Source of the DNA: SAR324 cluster bacterium
GTDB lineage: Bacteria > SAR324 > XYD2-FULL-50-16
Length of the DNA stretch: 64,000 bases
Direction of reading: 5' to 3'
NCBI GenBank assembly: GCA_028282885.1
Contig: JANQGX010000079.1
Coordinates: forward strand, 1-64,000
Shown here one piece after another: positions 29,005 through 38,669 of the stretch (position 1 is the first letter of the stretch; each line of letters opens with the position of its first letter). The notes under the pieces are model-generated. The model was not told the origin of the DNA, ran no database searches, and worked only from the letters and a program-made list of their open reading frames with translations. Made by a program: the position numbers and the translations under genes.

Positions 29005-30018
29005 ATGCATCAGTATATAGAAACGGTCCGAAACGAAATCGAAGCTGCTGCTTCCCAGGAATCCTACCTGGCCAGTACGCTTTTCCTGCGTATGTACAAG
29101 GACTTCGAATATGAAGACGAAGGTGCCTGGAAGATCAACGACAAGGAAGGTTTTGAAAAGGTGCAGCATAAAGCGATTAACTCTATCAGCAAACAAAAGG
29201 AGTTCGATGTCAAGGAGGAAATCCTTGCCTGGCAAATCGCTATGTTGAGAGATATTGCCAAAGAATCCTACAAATGGTGGGTTGACTACAAAAATGAGAA
29301 GTTCAGGGCAGATGATCATTTTAGTGATGGTGAAGCATGTATTGCCCTGGAATCGACCTGTGAGAAACTTGGGGCAAATCCTACCGACGCTTACAGTGCT
29401 TTATTGGAAGTTGAATTGGTTCTCACAAGGCTTTGCACTGCCTGTAACAAATCTGTCATCGAATTGGACAAGTACTGGCAGTTCAAGTTTCATAACAAGA
29501 AAAAAGCACCTGAAAACAGTTTTATCTATAAAAGGATCGAAGCGGAGAGTAAGCAGAAGATTATCTACAAAAGTATTCAGGCTCTAAAAGAAGTTTCCGA
29601 CCTTTGTGAACGGTATGCAAAGCAGCTCGCCGGATCAGATCATCTGCTTTGGATGCATCCCCACTATCTTCTTGAATCGGTGATTCACATGTTGAACGGC
29701 TTTCTGAACTTTGAATATATTGAAGAGACTGATCTTTCTCTTTCCAAATGGTTGGATGAGCTATTCCCGAAAAGGCTGGAGTCGGGTCAACCCAATCCGA
29801 ACTTTCAAAGCGGATTGCATCAAAAAATCATTGCCAATTTGACCCAGGCAACCCAATGCATGGTGCAGCAAACGGTCAAAAGAAAAGAGGTCTTTGCCCA
29901 ACGGGATGAGATTCTCAGACCGTATTTCCACGAAATTCTTGAGCAGGTTAAGCGAGTGGAATTGGCCAACCTTGGGTCTTCCAAAGAAAAAGAAGCACTG
30001 GAAACTCACTCCTATTAA
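29005..30018 (+). CDS. uncharacterised 337-residue helical protein
   Basis: I do not recognise this protein. It is strongly charged and appears all alpha-helical, with many tryptophan and aromatic residues in the middle (KWWVDYKNEKF, LDKYWQFKF, LLWMHPHYLLES). No signal peptide or membrane segment is seen, so it is likely cytoplasmic. AGAGGTGAT precedes the ATG, and the codon pattern is gene-like throughout. It stands alone between divergent gltX and a 650-base gap. A role in binding other proteins or nucleic acid would be guesswork. Confidence 0.75.
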   Translation: MHQYIETVRNEIEAAASQESYLASTLFLRMYKDFEYEDEGAWKINDKEGFEKVQHKAINSISKQKEFDVKEEILAWQIAMLRDIAKESYKWWVDYKNEKFRADDHFSDGEACIALESTCEKLGANPTDAYSALLEVELVLTRLCTACNKSVIELDKYWQFKFHNKKKAPENSFIYKRIEAESKQKIIYKSIQALKEVSDLCERYAKQLAGSDHLLWMHPHYLLESVIHMLNGFLNFEYIEETDLSLSKWLDELFPKRLESGQPNPNFQSGLHQKIIANLTQATQCMVQQTVKRKEVFAQRDEILRPYFHEILEQVKRVELANLGSSKEKEALETHSY

Positions 30019-30034
30019 TCCCACAATCATGCGA

Positions 30035-30056
30035 CAACCGGATGAATCTCCGGTTG
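30035..30056 (+). terminator. hairpin after the 29005-30018 gene
   Basis: CAACCGG (30035-30041) and CCGGTTG (30050-30056) form a perfect 7-bp stem with an 8-base loop, 16 bases after the stop codon. The following bases are pyrimidine-rich but not a U run, so termination is only possible. Confidence 0.4.
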
Positions 30057-30666
30057 CATCTCCTTCCAAAGTCACTTCTGCTGCAATTCTATCAGCCATG
30101 AAAATCCGAATCTGCTAATCGTTGTCGAGAGATTTTGTTAGATAGCCCTGGTGATAGGTAACAACCGAGTCATTGAAAAGTTCCGTGATTCTGAATCGGC
30201 AATCTTTCAGTACGAACCACTTCGTGCCTGATAGACGCTGAGATGATTTCCCCATTCCTTAAATCCAGATTCGATACTTATAATAATAAGTTGCTACAGA
30301 TTTTTATTTCGATTTTAACTTTTAACTTGAAAAATGAGGGAAAGAAAATTAAGGTATCAGGTTTGGGTGATAGCCCCTGGAGCGCCCAACTGGGACATTG
30401 AACAGGGGGCACACTTTAACAAAGAGCTTATTTAAAGAAAAGAAGTTTTACCAAATTTCTTTAATCCCCTCTTATATAAAAAGAACAGCAGTTTTTCGAT
30501 TTTGGATTTCACTGTTTCACCATGGTCAGGATTGAATTCTTATCAGCCCGGCATCCAAGGGAGCTTATTGAAAGCTTTTGACATATAAACGAATCAATGA
30601 TTAGATTTATAGGTCGGTCAATCGTTCGTCCACATCAGGACCAATCCTCTTCTTTTTTCTACCAGC
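30057..30666 (+). other. 610-base intergenic region with internal inverted repeats
   Basis: No gene was found. The section 30374-30408 holds CCCCTG and CAGGGG arms (30374-30379 and 30403-30408) with a small CCC/GGG hairpin inside, so RNA from it could fold. It does not match any riboswitch I know. It is long for a leader and may carry the promoter of the 30667 gene. Confidence 0.35.
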
Positions 30667-32310
30667 ATGCTTAAATTTTACGGAATCAGGTTTAATCAAA
30701 ACGGCAATCCCGAACGTTTTTCAGTGTCGTACGCTTTAAGTGAATCACTCCATGCGGGCTTAACATTATCCGAATCCATGGATTGTGATCCAATAAAAAC
30801 CGTAAAAGCAGTTGATCTGGAAATTGAGGGATTGTTCTGTCGTCCCGAAGCTAAAAAAAATGGCAAGCTGTTTCGATTTCAAGTGGCAAAGTGGTTCAGG
30901 ACAAAGGATATCATTCAGTTTCTCTTTGCGGAGAAACAGACAGAGGGCCTAAAACTGGAGATTGCTCGCATACTTTGTACTGGCGAAGGAATTGAAAAAA
31001 AATGGAAGAGAATAGAAGCATTGTTGCTGGGATATCTCGGTCGACTGTCTCAGGATGTGAGAAATGATCAATTGAGTAACCCGGAGTCAGATCTCAACCT
31101 GATTCTGCAAATGATCAGCCTGCTTTTTCTGGAACAGGATGAAGAGCTGCCTCCTGCGAACCTGGAGCTGCAATTCATTCGCAATCAGTTTCCCAGGATT
31201 ATCTGGAAGAAGAAAGACGGATTTAACGCGTCCAGTAACCCCTTCTGGTTGCCCGGGAACTGTTTTTGCCGGTCTTCCTACCTACAGGCGCTTCTCCTGA
31301 CCGAAATCCACAAAAAAACATCCGATTCATCCGAACCGTTAACATCTCCAGCCGTCAGGATTAATACGGGTATTTCAACAGAATCCGCTATTCCAGTACC
31401 GACCGGTGTTACTTTGAGTTCTCTCCTTCCTGAGGAACCGCCGCATGAACTTAGAATCATCCTTGATGATGAATCGGATGATAATCAGCAATTGGAGTTG
31501 ATCCCGGAAACTGCGTCGGAAACCCTTTTGTCGTTGCAGAAACTGATTCAACGAAAACTGTCGCATGAGGGTGTGAAACATTTTTTTGGGATACTGAGGC
31601 AGTTTGCGGGTGCAACACCAGATGGTTATTGTGTTTTCAACACACAAGAGCATCTCAGCCTTGTTGCGCGTGTATCAAAAGGAGGGCGGTTCACTGATCG
31701 GCAGACAGGACTGTTCAATGAAGTTTTTGAACTGATTTCCCGTGTCAGGGTGAAGCGCTCATGGACGCAACCCGGGCATGAAAAGGAGACCGTCAATCCC
31801 TTTGTATTGGTCCTTTATACCGAATGTACGGATCAGACCGGATATCCGCATCTGAGGCATACTGTACTGGATCCCCTTCTGCTTCCAGTCAATAATAACC
31901 CGTTTTTCTTGGGCGGACATCTCAGATTGATACCAGAGCCGGTATTCCGTGAAAGTGCAAAGAAACATGCCCTGCTTCCCGGCATCGCTTCATATCTCAC
32001 CGGAACCTGGTTAAACGAGTATTTCGTGCACAGGGGAACCACTACCAAATCGACCCGCGAGATTATTGAAGGGTGCGCTTTCAATCTTACCCCGGCCAAC
32101 AGATACCGGATTATGGACAAGGTCAAATCCGAACTGGCTTACATGAAAGAAAAATGTTATATTTCCGAATACAGACATCAAGCAAGTGAAGATGGGAATC
32201 CCTGGGATGATCTTCACTGTGTCACCGCTTCTGAAGCTGTTTTGGCCGATTTGGCCGATAAGATGCGGGCAGTTGATGCAAATAGTATTTCGGAGAGATT
32301 AATTGCCTGA
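30667..32310 (+). CDS. uncharacterised 547-residue protein, possible C-terminal winged helix
   Basis: I do not recognise the family. The N-terminal ~220 residues look globular and mixed, a Ser/Pro/Thr-rich linker follows (about 220-265), and the C-terminal ~260 residues form a second globular part. Its end (SYLTGTWLNEYF..., TREIIEGCAFNLTPANRYRIMDKV) reads like a helix-turn-helix or winged helix, loosely recalling replication-initiator or transcription-factor domains; this is inference. The stop overlaps the fmt start, so it is co-transcribed with fmt. No membrane segments or signal peptide. Confidence 0.72.
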   Translation: MLKFYGIRFNQNGNPERFSVSYALSESLHAGLTLSESMDCDPIKTVKAVDLEIEGLFCRPEAKKNGKLFRFQVAKWFRTKDIIQFLFAEKQTEGLKLEIARILCTGEGIEKKWKRIEALLLGYLGRLSQDVRNDQLSNPESDLNLILQMISLLFLEQDEELPPANLELQFIRNQFPRIIWKKKDGFNASSNPFWLPGNCFCRSSYLQALLLTEIHKKTSDSSEPLTSPAVRINTGISTESAIPVPTGVTLSSLLPEEPPHELRIILDDESDDNQQLELIPETASETLLSLQKLIQRKLSHEGVKHFFGILRQFAGATPDGYCVFNTQEHLSLVARVSKGGRFTDRQTGLFNEVFELISRVRVKRSWTQPGHEKETVNPFVLVLYTECTDQTGYPHLRHTVLDPLLLPVNNNPFFLGGHLRLIPEPVFRESAKKHALLPGIASYLTGTWLNEYFVHRGTTTKSTREIIEGCAFNLTPANRYRIMDKVKSELAYMKEKCYISEYRHQASEDGNPWDDLHCVTASEAVLADLADKMRAVDANSISERLIA

Positions 32311-33238
32311 AATTGTTTTCATGGGTACTCCGGATTTCGCCGTACCCTCCCTCAAGGCCCTGGTTCAAGCAGGAAACAAGATTTCATTACTTGTCAGTCA
32401 GCCCGACCGGAAAAAAGGTCGCGGTCACAAGGTTCAACACACCCCAACAAAATCCATCGCACTGGAAAATGAAATTGAGGTTTTCCAGCCGGAAACGATA
32501 CGAGGCTGCCAACAGGTTGATAAACTGCGGTCCATGAATGCGGATTTCTTTGTCGTGATTGCCTATGGAAAAATCCTGCCGCCAGAGATATTGGAGATCC
32601 CTAAAAAGGCTTGCATCAATGTCCATGCTTCGCTACTGCCCAGATGGAGAGGTGCGGCCCCTATTCAGTTTTCACTGTTACACGGTGATCGGAAAACCGG
32701 CGTTGCAACGATGTTGATGGATGAGGGTATGGACACGGGAGATATCCTTCAAGTCAAAGAAACAGAGATCGATCCGGGAGAAAATGCAGGTACGCTTACT
32801 GATCGTCTGGCAACAATGGCAGCGGATTTGATTGTCGAAACCATTGACAGATTTGATGCTCTGATTCCCCAAAAACAAGATCATGAGAAAGCAACCTATA
32901 CTCGATTACTGAAGAAAAAAGATCGACTCATCAATTGGGATAATGAGGCGGTATCTGTTTTTAATCAATTCAGGGCTTTGGCTCCATTTCCGGGAGTGGT
33001 GACTCATTTTCGCAACAAGCGTCTGCTTCTCAAATCGATTAAGCGTGTCGACAAGGAATGGAGTGATTCTGCCAGGCCAGGCGAGATACTGGGTCTTGCC
33101 CCGGATGGATTTGAGGTGGCCTGTGCTTCAGGATCTGTCTGCATCGAATTATGTCAGCCAGAAAGCAAAAAGGAGATGACAGCAAAGGATTTTATTAACG
33201 GATATCAGGTAAAACCAGGAGAACTGCTGGGAAATTAG
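32303..33238 (+). CDS. fmt: methionyl-tRNA formyltransferase
   Basis: The 311-residue protein has the Fmt motif set: FMGTPDFAVPSL near the N-terminus, INVHASLLPRWRGAAPIQ with the catalytic asparagine and histidine, and a C-terminal domain with RALAPFPGV. It formylates initiator Met-tRNA using 10-formyl-tetrahydrofolate. The start is TTG at 32303, eight bases inside the upstream gene, with CGGAGAG at 32291-32297 as ribosome binding site. The usual partner def is not in the window. Confidence 0.95.
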   Translation: MPEIVFMGTPDFAVPSLKALVQAGNKISLLVSQPDRKKGRGHKVQHTPTKSIALENEIEVFQPETIRGCQQVDKLRSMNADFFVVIAYGKILPPEILEIPKKACINVHASLLPRWRGAAPIQFSLLHGDRKTGVATMLMDEGMDTGDILQVKETEIDPGENAGTLTDRLATMAADLIVETIDRFDALIPQKQDHEKATYTRLLKKKDRLINWDNEAVSVFNQFRALAPFPGVVTHFRNKRLLLKSIKRVDKEWSDSARPGEILGLAPDGFEVACASGSVCIELCQPESKKEMTAKDFINGYQVKPGELLGN

Positions 33239-33251
33239 GAGAAAATATATA

Positions 33252-34514
33252 TTGATAGAATACTCGCAGGAAAAAGTTCGCGTGTTGTTATTCGCCGTCC
33301 AGCTCAAATCGGAACGTCTGGACGATACGTTGGATTCCCTTAACGAAATGGAATCTCTGGCCAGAACTCTCGATTTTGAAATAGTGGACAGGGATTACCA
33401 GGCCAGGGAACGGCTTGATTCAAGAAGTTATCTGGGGACAGGGAAACTAAACAGCATCAAAAGCTTCATCAAGGAAAACAGTATCAATCTGATTCTATTC
33501 GATCGTGAATTAAGCCCCAATCAAGGGAAATACATCGAAACTTATCTGGACTGCATGGTTTGGGATCGCACGCAGTTGATTTTGGAGATTTTCGCCGGAC
33601 ATGCGAGAACGTCTGAATCAAGGGACCAGGTGGAACTGGCCCAGTTGAAGTACATGTTGCCCCGTCTGGTTGGTCTTTGGGCCCATCTCGACAGGGAAAA
33701 AGGGGGTATTGGAGCTTCCCGGGGAACGGGGGAAAAGCAAATTGCAATAGACCGCAGATTGATCGGCAAGAGTATTGCGCGTTTGGAAAAATCCCTCAAA
33801 AAAGTAGCCAGGGAGAGAGAAACCCAATCCAAGCAGAGGGAAACCTGCTTTCAATTGGGTGTGGTAGGATATACCAACGCCGGTAAAACTTCACTGATCA
33901 ATCGTTTGACCGGAGCTGAATTACTGGCCGAAAACAAGTTGTTCGCCACACTGGAGTCCGCAACGCGGGTTATGCCGAGCAGGGTCAAGCCGGATATTCT
34001 GATATCTGATACTGTCGGTTTTATTCGTAATCTGCCCCACAACTTGGTAGCGTCCTTCAGATCGACCCTTTCAGTTGTTAAAAATGCCGACTTGTTGTTG
34101 CATATCGTTGATGCTTCGCATCCCAAAATTGAGCAACATATCGATACGACCGAACAGGTCCTGAAGGAAATTGAAGCGAACGCCATCCCCGGTTTACTGG
34201 TCTTGAATAAGGTGGATCTGGTTGAAGATCAAATGGATTTGTATATTCTGAAAAAACGTTATCCTGATGCATTGTTCGCTTCGATCCGGGATAACGATCT
34301 GGTGACTGCTTTGAAAGAAAAAATAGAGGACTATTTCCAAAGCAGGTTTACCAGGGATTCCTTGTTATTGCCTTACAACAAGGCAGAACTTTTATCCAAA
34401 CTGTACCAGTTGGGAACGGTAGAAGAGGTGGAATACGCGGAAGACGGTATTCACATAACTCATGCCATGACGAGCACCAACAGAAAAATCCTGACCAGTC
34501 TGTTGGAAGGATAA
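33252..34514 (+). CDS. hflX: ribosome-associated GTPase HflX
   Basis: The 420-residue protein has the N-terminal HflX domain (SLAR...DYQARERLDSRSYLGTGKL region), a coiled region with GGIGASRGTGEKQ, then a GTPase domain with VGYTNAGKTS (G1), SDTVGFIRNLP (G3) and LNKVDLV (G4). It splits or rescues stalled ribosomes in known species. The start is TTG at 33252 with AGGAG upstream. It follows fmt by 13 bases. Confidence 0.95.
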   Translation: MIEYSQEKVRVLLFAVQLKSERLDDTLDSLNEMESLARTLDFEIVDRDYQARERLDSRSYLGTGKLNSIKSFIKENSINLILFDRELSPNQGKYIETYLDCMVWDRTQLILEIFAGHARTSESRDQVELAQLKYMLPRLVGLWAHLDREKGGIGASRGTGEKQIAIDRRLIGKSIARLEKSLKKVARERETQSKQRETCFQLGVVGYTNAGKTSLINRLTGAELLAENKLFATLESATRVMPSRVKPDILISDTVGFIRNLPHNLVASFRSTLSVVKNADLLLHIVDASHPKIEQHIDTTEQVLKEIEANAIPGLLVLNKVDLVEDQMDLYILKKRYPDALFASIRDNDLVTALKEKIEDYFQSRFTRDSLLLPYNKAELLSKLYQLGTVEEVEYAEDGIHITHAMTSTNRKILTSLLEG

Positions 34515-34521
34515 ACGAAGG

Positions 34522-34559
34522 TTCAGGCAGCTCATTCACGCAAAGGTGTGCTGCCCGAA
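34522..34559 (+). terminator. inverted repeat between convergent genes
   Basis: Arms TTCAGGCAGC (34522-34531) and GCTGCCCGAA (34550-34559) pair with one mismatch around an 18-base loop, in the gap between the ends of hflX and the DUF2147 gene. No U tract follows on either side, so a Rho-independent role is uncertain. Confidence 0.4.
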
Positions 34560-34581
34560 TGTATATCGGTTGATAAGAGGA

Positions 34582-35025
34582 TTACTTCATGCGGTACCAG
34601 ATAGAGGTTTTGCCGATAAACAGAACATATCCTTTGACGTTGAGGACATCCAGGTTTCCATCTTCAAACCACATTTTGCAGTCATACGTCTTGCCGCTTC
34701 TGGGATCATAGATATTGCCATCAACCCACTCGTCATCATCAAACTCAAATCCCCAGACGAAATTCATTCCCATTAGCTTCTGACTTTGTTTATCTTCATC
34801 AGGGTTTTTACTGTCCAGGGTTTCCGGATCCTCCAGCCAACTGAACTTACCACAGTATTTATCATCACATTTGTAGATCGTTACCTGGGTCGCTTTATCA
34901 TCCTGTGATTCTACTTTCCAAACCCCAAGGACAGTATCGGGATCCAGATTCTCAGCATAAACGGATGTCATTCCCAACATCAGCGCACATAAGATACCTA
35001 CAATAATCAGAATTCTTTGCATCAT
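34582..35025 (-). CDS. DUF2147 family secreted protein
   Basis: The 147-residue protein starts with a signal peptide (about 24 residues, ending SVYA) and continues with VLGVWKVESQDDKATQVTIYKC, DKYCGKFSWL and KMWFEDGNLDVLNVKGYVLFIGKTSIWYR, the conserved blocks of DUF2147. It should be exported to the periplasm. Two cysteines could form a disulfide. The family function is unknown; a lipocalin-like fold has been proposed. A strong purine-rich region precedes the start. It is the last gene before convergent hflX. Confidence 0.85.
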   Translation of the reverse strand: MMQRILIIVGILCALMLGMTSVYAENLDPDTVLGVWKVESQDDKATQVTIYKCDDKYCGKFSWLEDPETLDSKNPDEDKQSQKLMGMNFVWGFEFDDDEWVDGNIYDPRSGKTYDCKMWFEDGNLDVLNVKGYVLFIGKTSIWYRMK

Positions 35026-35188
35026 AACCCTTTCTCCTCCAATTGATTGGTAAATTGGAACATAATTCCGTGTTCCGTTTTATTGTATTGAATTTTCTCC
35101 AAGAACCCACGCCCTTAAAAACGAAAATTCGAATGATATATAACTGATAATTATTTCTATTGCAAGTGCTTTTGCCGCAAGGAGGGTT

Positions 35189-37273
35189 TCAAGTAATCAG
35201 GTCTGTCAAGAAACTGACAACTTCCCTGCATTGATTTTCAAGGTGTTTTATCACCTCTTTTTGATTCGGTAAGTCATCTATTTTGGCGACTTTTTCCAAA
35301 TCAGAGCATGTTGCAGCCAATGGCAAGGCGCCGAAGGTGAGGCAGTTGAATCTGAGAGACCGAGCGAATTTTTTCACGGTTTCGAGCTTCCCGTCTTTGA
35401 TCGCACCTGTTATCGCGTCCAGGTGGTGAGGAATTTCATCCAGAAACAGACGGATCAGTGATTCAATTTCACTCTGGTTTTTTTTCAGAATAGCGATAGT
35501 GTTCAAGTCAACACAAGGGATAGATGATGAAGGTGCAGCAGGATGCTGGCCTGCTTTATCCTTTTGCCTGATATGCAACCAGCGAAGCAAGGCAGTATCA
35601 GCCTCTTCTGCAGTTACCGGTTTTGTAAGGCAATCATTCATTCCCATCTCAAAACATTTGATACGGTCACCATCTATCAGGTCGGAATTGATCGCAATAA
35701 TCGGCACACCGGGGTTATTTATTTCTGATTTGCATTCTCGTATCGATCTGACCAACTCAAATCTATCCATGTCCGGCAACTCGATCTCAGTTAAAACAAG
35801 GTCGATATCGCGATGTCTTAGTTTATCGATGGCAGACATACCATCATCGGCCAGTATGATTTTGTAGCCCAGTTTATCCAGCATTACAGAAAACAAGCGC
35901 TGATCTATAGGATTGTGGGTAACCAGAAGAATGTTGAACTGGTTCTTTTGGGAAAAAGGGACCGATCCGATTTTTTGAATCGGTTCGATTAATCTTCTGT
36001 TCTGCGGAGCCAATTCTTGAAAGCGCCGTTCAGATTGTTTTTTCAGATCCAGCGTAAACCAAAAAGAGGAACCTTTCCCGCTTTGACTTGAAAAATCAAT
36101 TTCACCGGACATCGCTTCAACCAGTTGTTTCGAGATGACCAATCCAAGCCCTGTTCCCCCAAATTTCCGGGTCAGGGACGGGTCTGCCTGGGAAAATGAT
36201 TTGAACAATCTTTCTTTCTTCTCTTCTGAAATGCCGATACCTGTGTCTTCAATCCTGAATCTGATTGTTACGCTGTCCGGTTCGGATTTCAGGCGATCAA
36301 TTTGAAGTCGGACCTCTCCCTTTTCGGTGAATTTTATAGCATTACCCGTCAGGTTGATTAAAACCTGGTGTATCCTGATTGCGTCCCCGCATAGCAGTTC
36401 AGGGACAGTATCCGCTACGTCTGCCGAGAGTTTAAGTCCTTTTTCCTGTGCAGATTCCATTAAATCTGAAACAACATCCTGGACGACTTTTCGGGGTTCA
36501 AAGGGATTGCTCTGAAGATCAATTTCTCCGAATTCTTGTTTCGAAAATTCCAGAATTCTGTTGATAATCTTGAAAAAACGATTGGCACATTTCTCAATGG
36601 TCAGGGCAAAGTCTTTCTGTCGATCATTGAGTTCCGAATTCAATAGCAGGCTGGTCATACCTAAAACGCCGTGGAGCGGGGTTCTCATCTCGTGATTGAC
36701 GATGGAGAGAAAATCCGTTTTTACCCGATCTACCTCCTCAAGTCTCCGTTTGGCATCTTTCAGATTACTCTGTATTCTCTCCAGCTCTTCCGAGACATCT
36801 TCCTGCTCTTTAGCCTGGGAGCAGCAGATCATCAGCTTGTCCATTAGCATTACGGTAAATAACTGATAAAGTGTGCATCGCAGATCTCTTGTTTCCAAAT
36901 GGTCAGAGTCGGCCAGCTCATCCAGATTCAGACAAAGAAGATCAACCGGAGTGTCTGCTATTTCGTATGTCGAGATCTCTTTTGCTGTGATCACACTCAT
37001 GTCGCCTATCATATCTCCTGTACGTCGCAGCCTGAAGACAATATCATTATCTGTATGAACAGCGATGGTTCCCTTAAGAAGAAAGTACACTTCCGTTGTT
37101 TTCCGGTTTTTGCCAGCTATTTCCGTCTGCCTGGGAAAATGTCGTTTCTTTAAATAAGGCACCAGGAGCTGAATCAAATCCCGGGGTATCGGGTTTAGAA
37201 GTCGGCTCTTTTTGAGAAATTGCTCAATGGATTGGCTATCGCCAGACAGATGGGAGGTAATTTTTTCTGACAT
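35189..37273 (-). CDS. hybrid histidine kinase with degenerate receiver and HPt domains
   Basis: From the ATG at 37273 the product is 694 residues. An N-terminal cyclic-nucleotide-binding-like domain (about 15-130) has the core EVYFLLKGTIAV. A short coiled segment (about 155-185) leads to HisKA with the phospho-accepting H194 (NHEMRTP), then HATPase with N, G1 (DTGIGIS) and G2 (GGTGLGL) boxes. The receiver that follows (about 445-560) has T452/H453 where acidic residues belong, E496 in place of the phospho-accepting aspartate and N in place of the Thr/Ser switch, though K551 is kept. The C-terminal HPt-like domain has arginine (R638) where the histidine should be. The kinase core seems intact but onward phosphotransfer inside the protein is not. 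A TTG 39 bases upstream is a weaker start. Confidence 0.9.
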   Translation of the reverse strand: MSEKITSHLSGDSQSIEQFLKKSRLLNPIPRDLIQLLVPYLKKRHFPRQTEIAGKNRKTTEVYFLLKGTIAVHTDNDIVFRLRRTGDMIGDMSVITAKEISTYEIADTPVDLLCLNLDELADSDHLETRDLRCTLYQLFTVMLMDKLMICCSQAKEQEDVSEELERIQSNLKDAKRRLEEVDRVKTDFLSIVNHEMRTPLHGVLGMTSLLLNSELNDRQKDFALTIEKCANRFFKIINRILEFSKQEFGEIDLQSNPFEPRKVVQDVVSDLMESAQEKGLKLSADVADTVPELLCGDAIRIHQVLINLTGNAIKFTEKGEVRLQIDRLKSEPDSVTIRFRIEDTGIGISEEKKERLFKSFSQADPSLTRKFGGTGLGLVISKQLVEAMSGEIDFSSQSGKGSSFWFTLDLKKQSERRFQELAPQNRRLIEPIQKIGSVPFSQKNQFNILLVTHNPIDQRLFSVMLDKLGYKIILADDGMSAIDKLRHRDIDLVLTEIELPDMDRFELVRSIRECKSEINNPGVPIIAINSDLIDGDRIKCFEMGMNDCLTKPVTAEEADTALLRWLHIRQKDKAGQHPAAPSSSIPCVDLNTIAILKKNQSEIESLIRLFLDEIPHHLDAITGAIKDGKLETVKKFARSLRFNCLTFGALPLAATCSDLEKVAKIDDLPNQKEVIKHLENQCREVVSFLTDLIT

Positions 37274-37390
37274 TTGCCTGTTATCTTCTACGGTTATAGG
37301 TCTGGTATACAAATGAATAATTATAGTTTCGAGTGGGCGTCAATTTCCAGTTCTGGAAAAACAATAAGGGATTTAATTAGCCGGGAACGG

Positions 37391-38248
37391 TTAAACTTTG
37401 ATCCGTTCAACAGAGATTGCATCCTTCGCCAAAGTGATTTTGTGAAATCCGGCGTCTTCACCTGTTAATTGTTTACAGCAGCCACCGCTATTTACACAGG
37501 TTAACTTTTTCCCTTCAATCGGATTAAAGCACCAGCTTTTGTGAACATGGCCATGCAAATAAAGGCTAAAATCGTTTTCAACCAAAAACTTCTGCAGCCT
37601 CTTTTTCCCTGGCAGGGCATGAAAATACCCTTCATGTTCATTCGGCGGTAAGAATGCAGGATAATGACCAATTGCGATTTTTGTCCAATTTTTATATCGG
37701 TTTTTCAACCTGTTTTCAACATTTTTCAAATCGGTTCTCAGTATTCCTTTAGATGAATAAAATGGCCTTGGAATTGCCATGTCGAATTCGACGACAACAA
37801 AATCGTCATCGAGTTCTAAATAGCGTCCGTTCAGCGGATTAGCCCCTTCATCTGAAAACGGCCAGTATGCGCTGAACACTCTCGAAATCAGGTCATTCCC
37901 GGTTTTTTCCTTAAAATACCGATCGTGATTGCCCGGCGTTAACAGGATTTTGCCCCTGTTTCCGAAAGAAGCTATATAGTTTTCAGCTTCTTGGAACTCA
38001 TCATTGAGAGAAAGACTTGTCAAATCACCTGTTATTATAAGGTAATCCCATCTTAGTCCCGATATCGTTTCATGAATTTTCTGTCGTGTGGATTGAAGAA
38101 AGTGCTTCTTTCTCCTGATTTGATAGTTCAAACGGCCCAGATGCCTTTTTCCCTGGAATTGGCCGCTCTGAAGAGTTTCTTCGATCAGCCTCTTTTGGCT
38201 GGTGAAATGCAAATCTGAAAGGTGCACCAAGGTGATGGGTTTACTCAT
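37391..38248 (-). CDS. calcineurin-like metallophosphoesterase
   Basis: The 285-residue protein carries the metallophosphoesterase signature: LSDLHF (10-15), GDLTS, GNHDR, and HGHVHKSW near the C-terminus. No signal peptide, so likely cytoplasmic. It resembles CpdA-like and YfcE-like enzymes; the substrate (cyclic nucleotide or other phosphodiester) is unknown. It is upstream of the hybrid kinase in the same direction, with about 120 bases between them. Confidence 0.85.
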   Translation of the reverse strand: MSKPITLVHLSDLHFTSQKRLIEETLQSGQFQGKRHLGRLNYQIRRKKHFLQSTRQKIHETISGLRWDYLIITGDLTSLSLNDEFQEAENYIASFGNRGKILLTPGNHDRYFKEKTGNDLISRVFSAYWPFSDEGANPLNGRYLELDDDFVVVEFDMAIPRPFYSSKGILRTDLKNVENRLKNRYKNWTKIAIGHYPAFLPPNEHEGYFHALPGKKRLQKFLVENDFSLYLHGHVHKSWCFNPIEGKKLTCVNSGGCCKQLTGEDAGFHKITLAKDAISVERIKV

Positions 38249-38450
38249 ATGCGGTTAATCCAGGCCAAATAATTCATTTTCGAAATCTGATGATTTCGTT
38301 ATGATAATATATCAAAATCTGATAAGACAGCAATCGACTCTTTATGATCGGTGAGACAATGTCAAATGGCTCCTTAATGATGATCCTGACTGATTGCATC
38401 ATGGGGCATTTCTCAACGGGTTGACAAACAGTTTTTTTAGGGACATTTGA

Positions 38451-38669
38451 ATGGCGACAAGCTTTGAAAAAAATCTGGAGCAACTGGAAAAAATTGTGCA
38501 AACGCTGGAAGAGGGAACGGCAACATTAGATCAATCCCTCAAAGCTTTTGAGAAAGGTATTAATCTGAGCAGAACCTGTCAGGCTGAACTGGACAAGGCG
38601 GAAAAGAAGATCGAAATTCTATTGAAAGAAAATGGTGAAATTAAAGGACAAGAGCCGTTTGATGAGTAG
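38451..38669 (+). CDS. xseB: exodeoxyribonuclease VII small subunit
   Basis: The 72-residue protein is the right length and has the XseB pattern: FEKNLEQLEKIVQTLEEG, then LDQSLKAFEKGINL and a coiled C-terminus. It binds the large subunit XseA, which is not encoded in this window. It starts 13 bases after a run ending in AGGGACATTTGA. Its stop is overlapped by the next gene at ATGAGTAG. Confidence 0.92.
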   Translation: MATSFEKNLEQLEKIVQTLEEGTATLDQSLKAFEKGINLSRTCQAELDKAEKKIEILLKENGEIKGQEPFDE

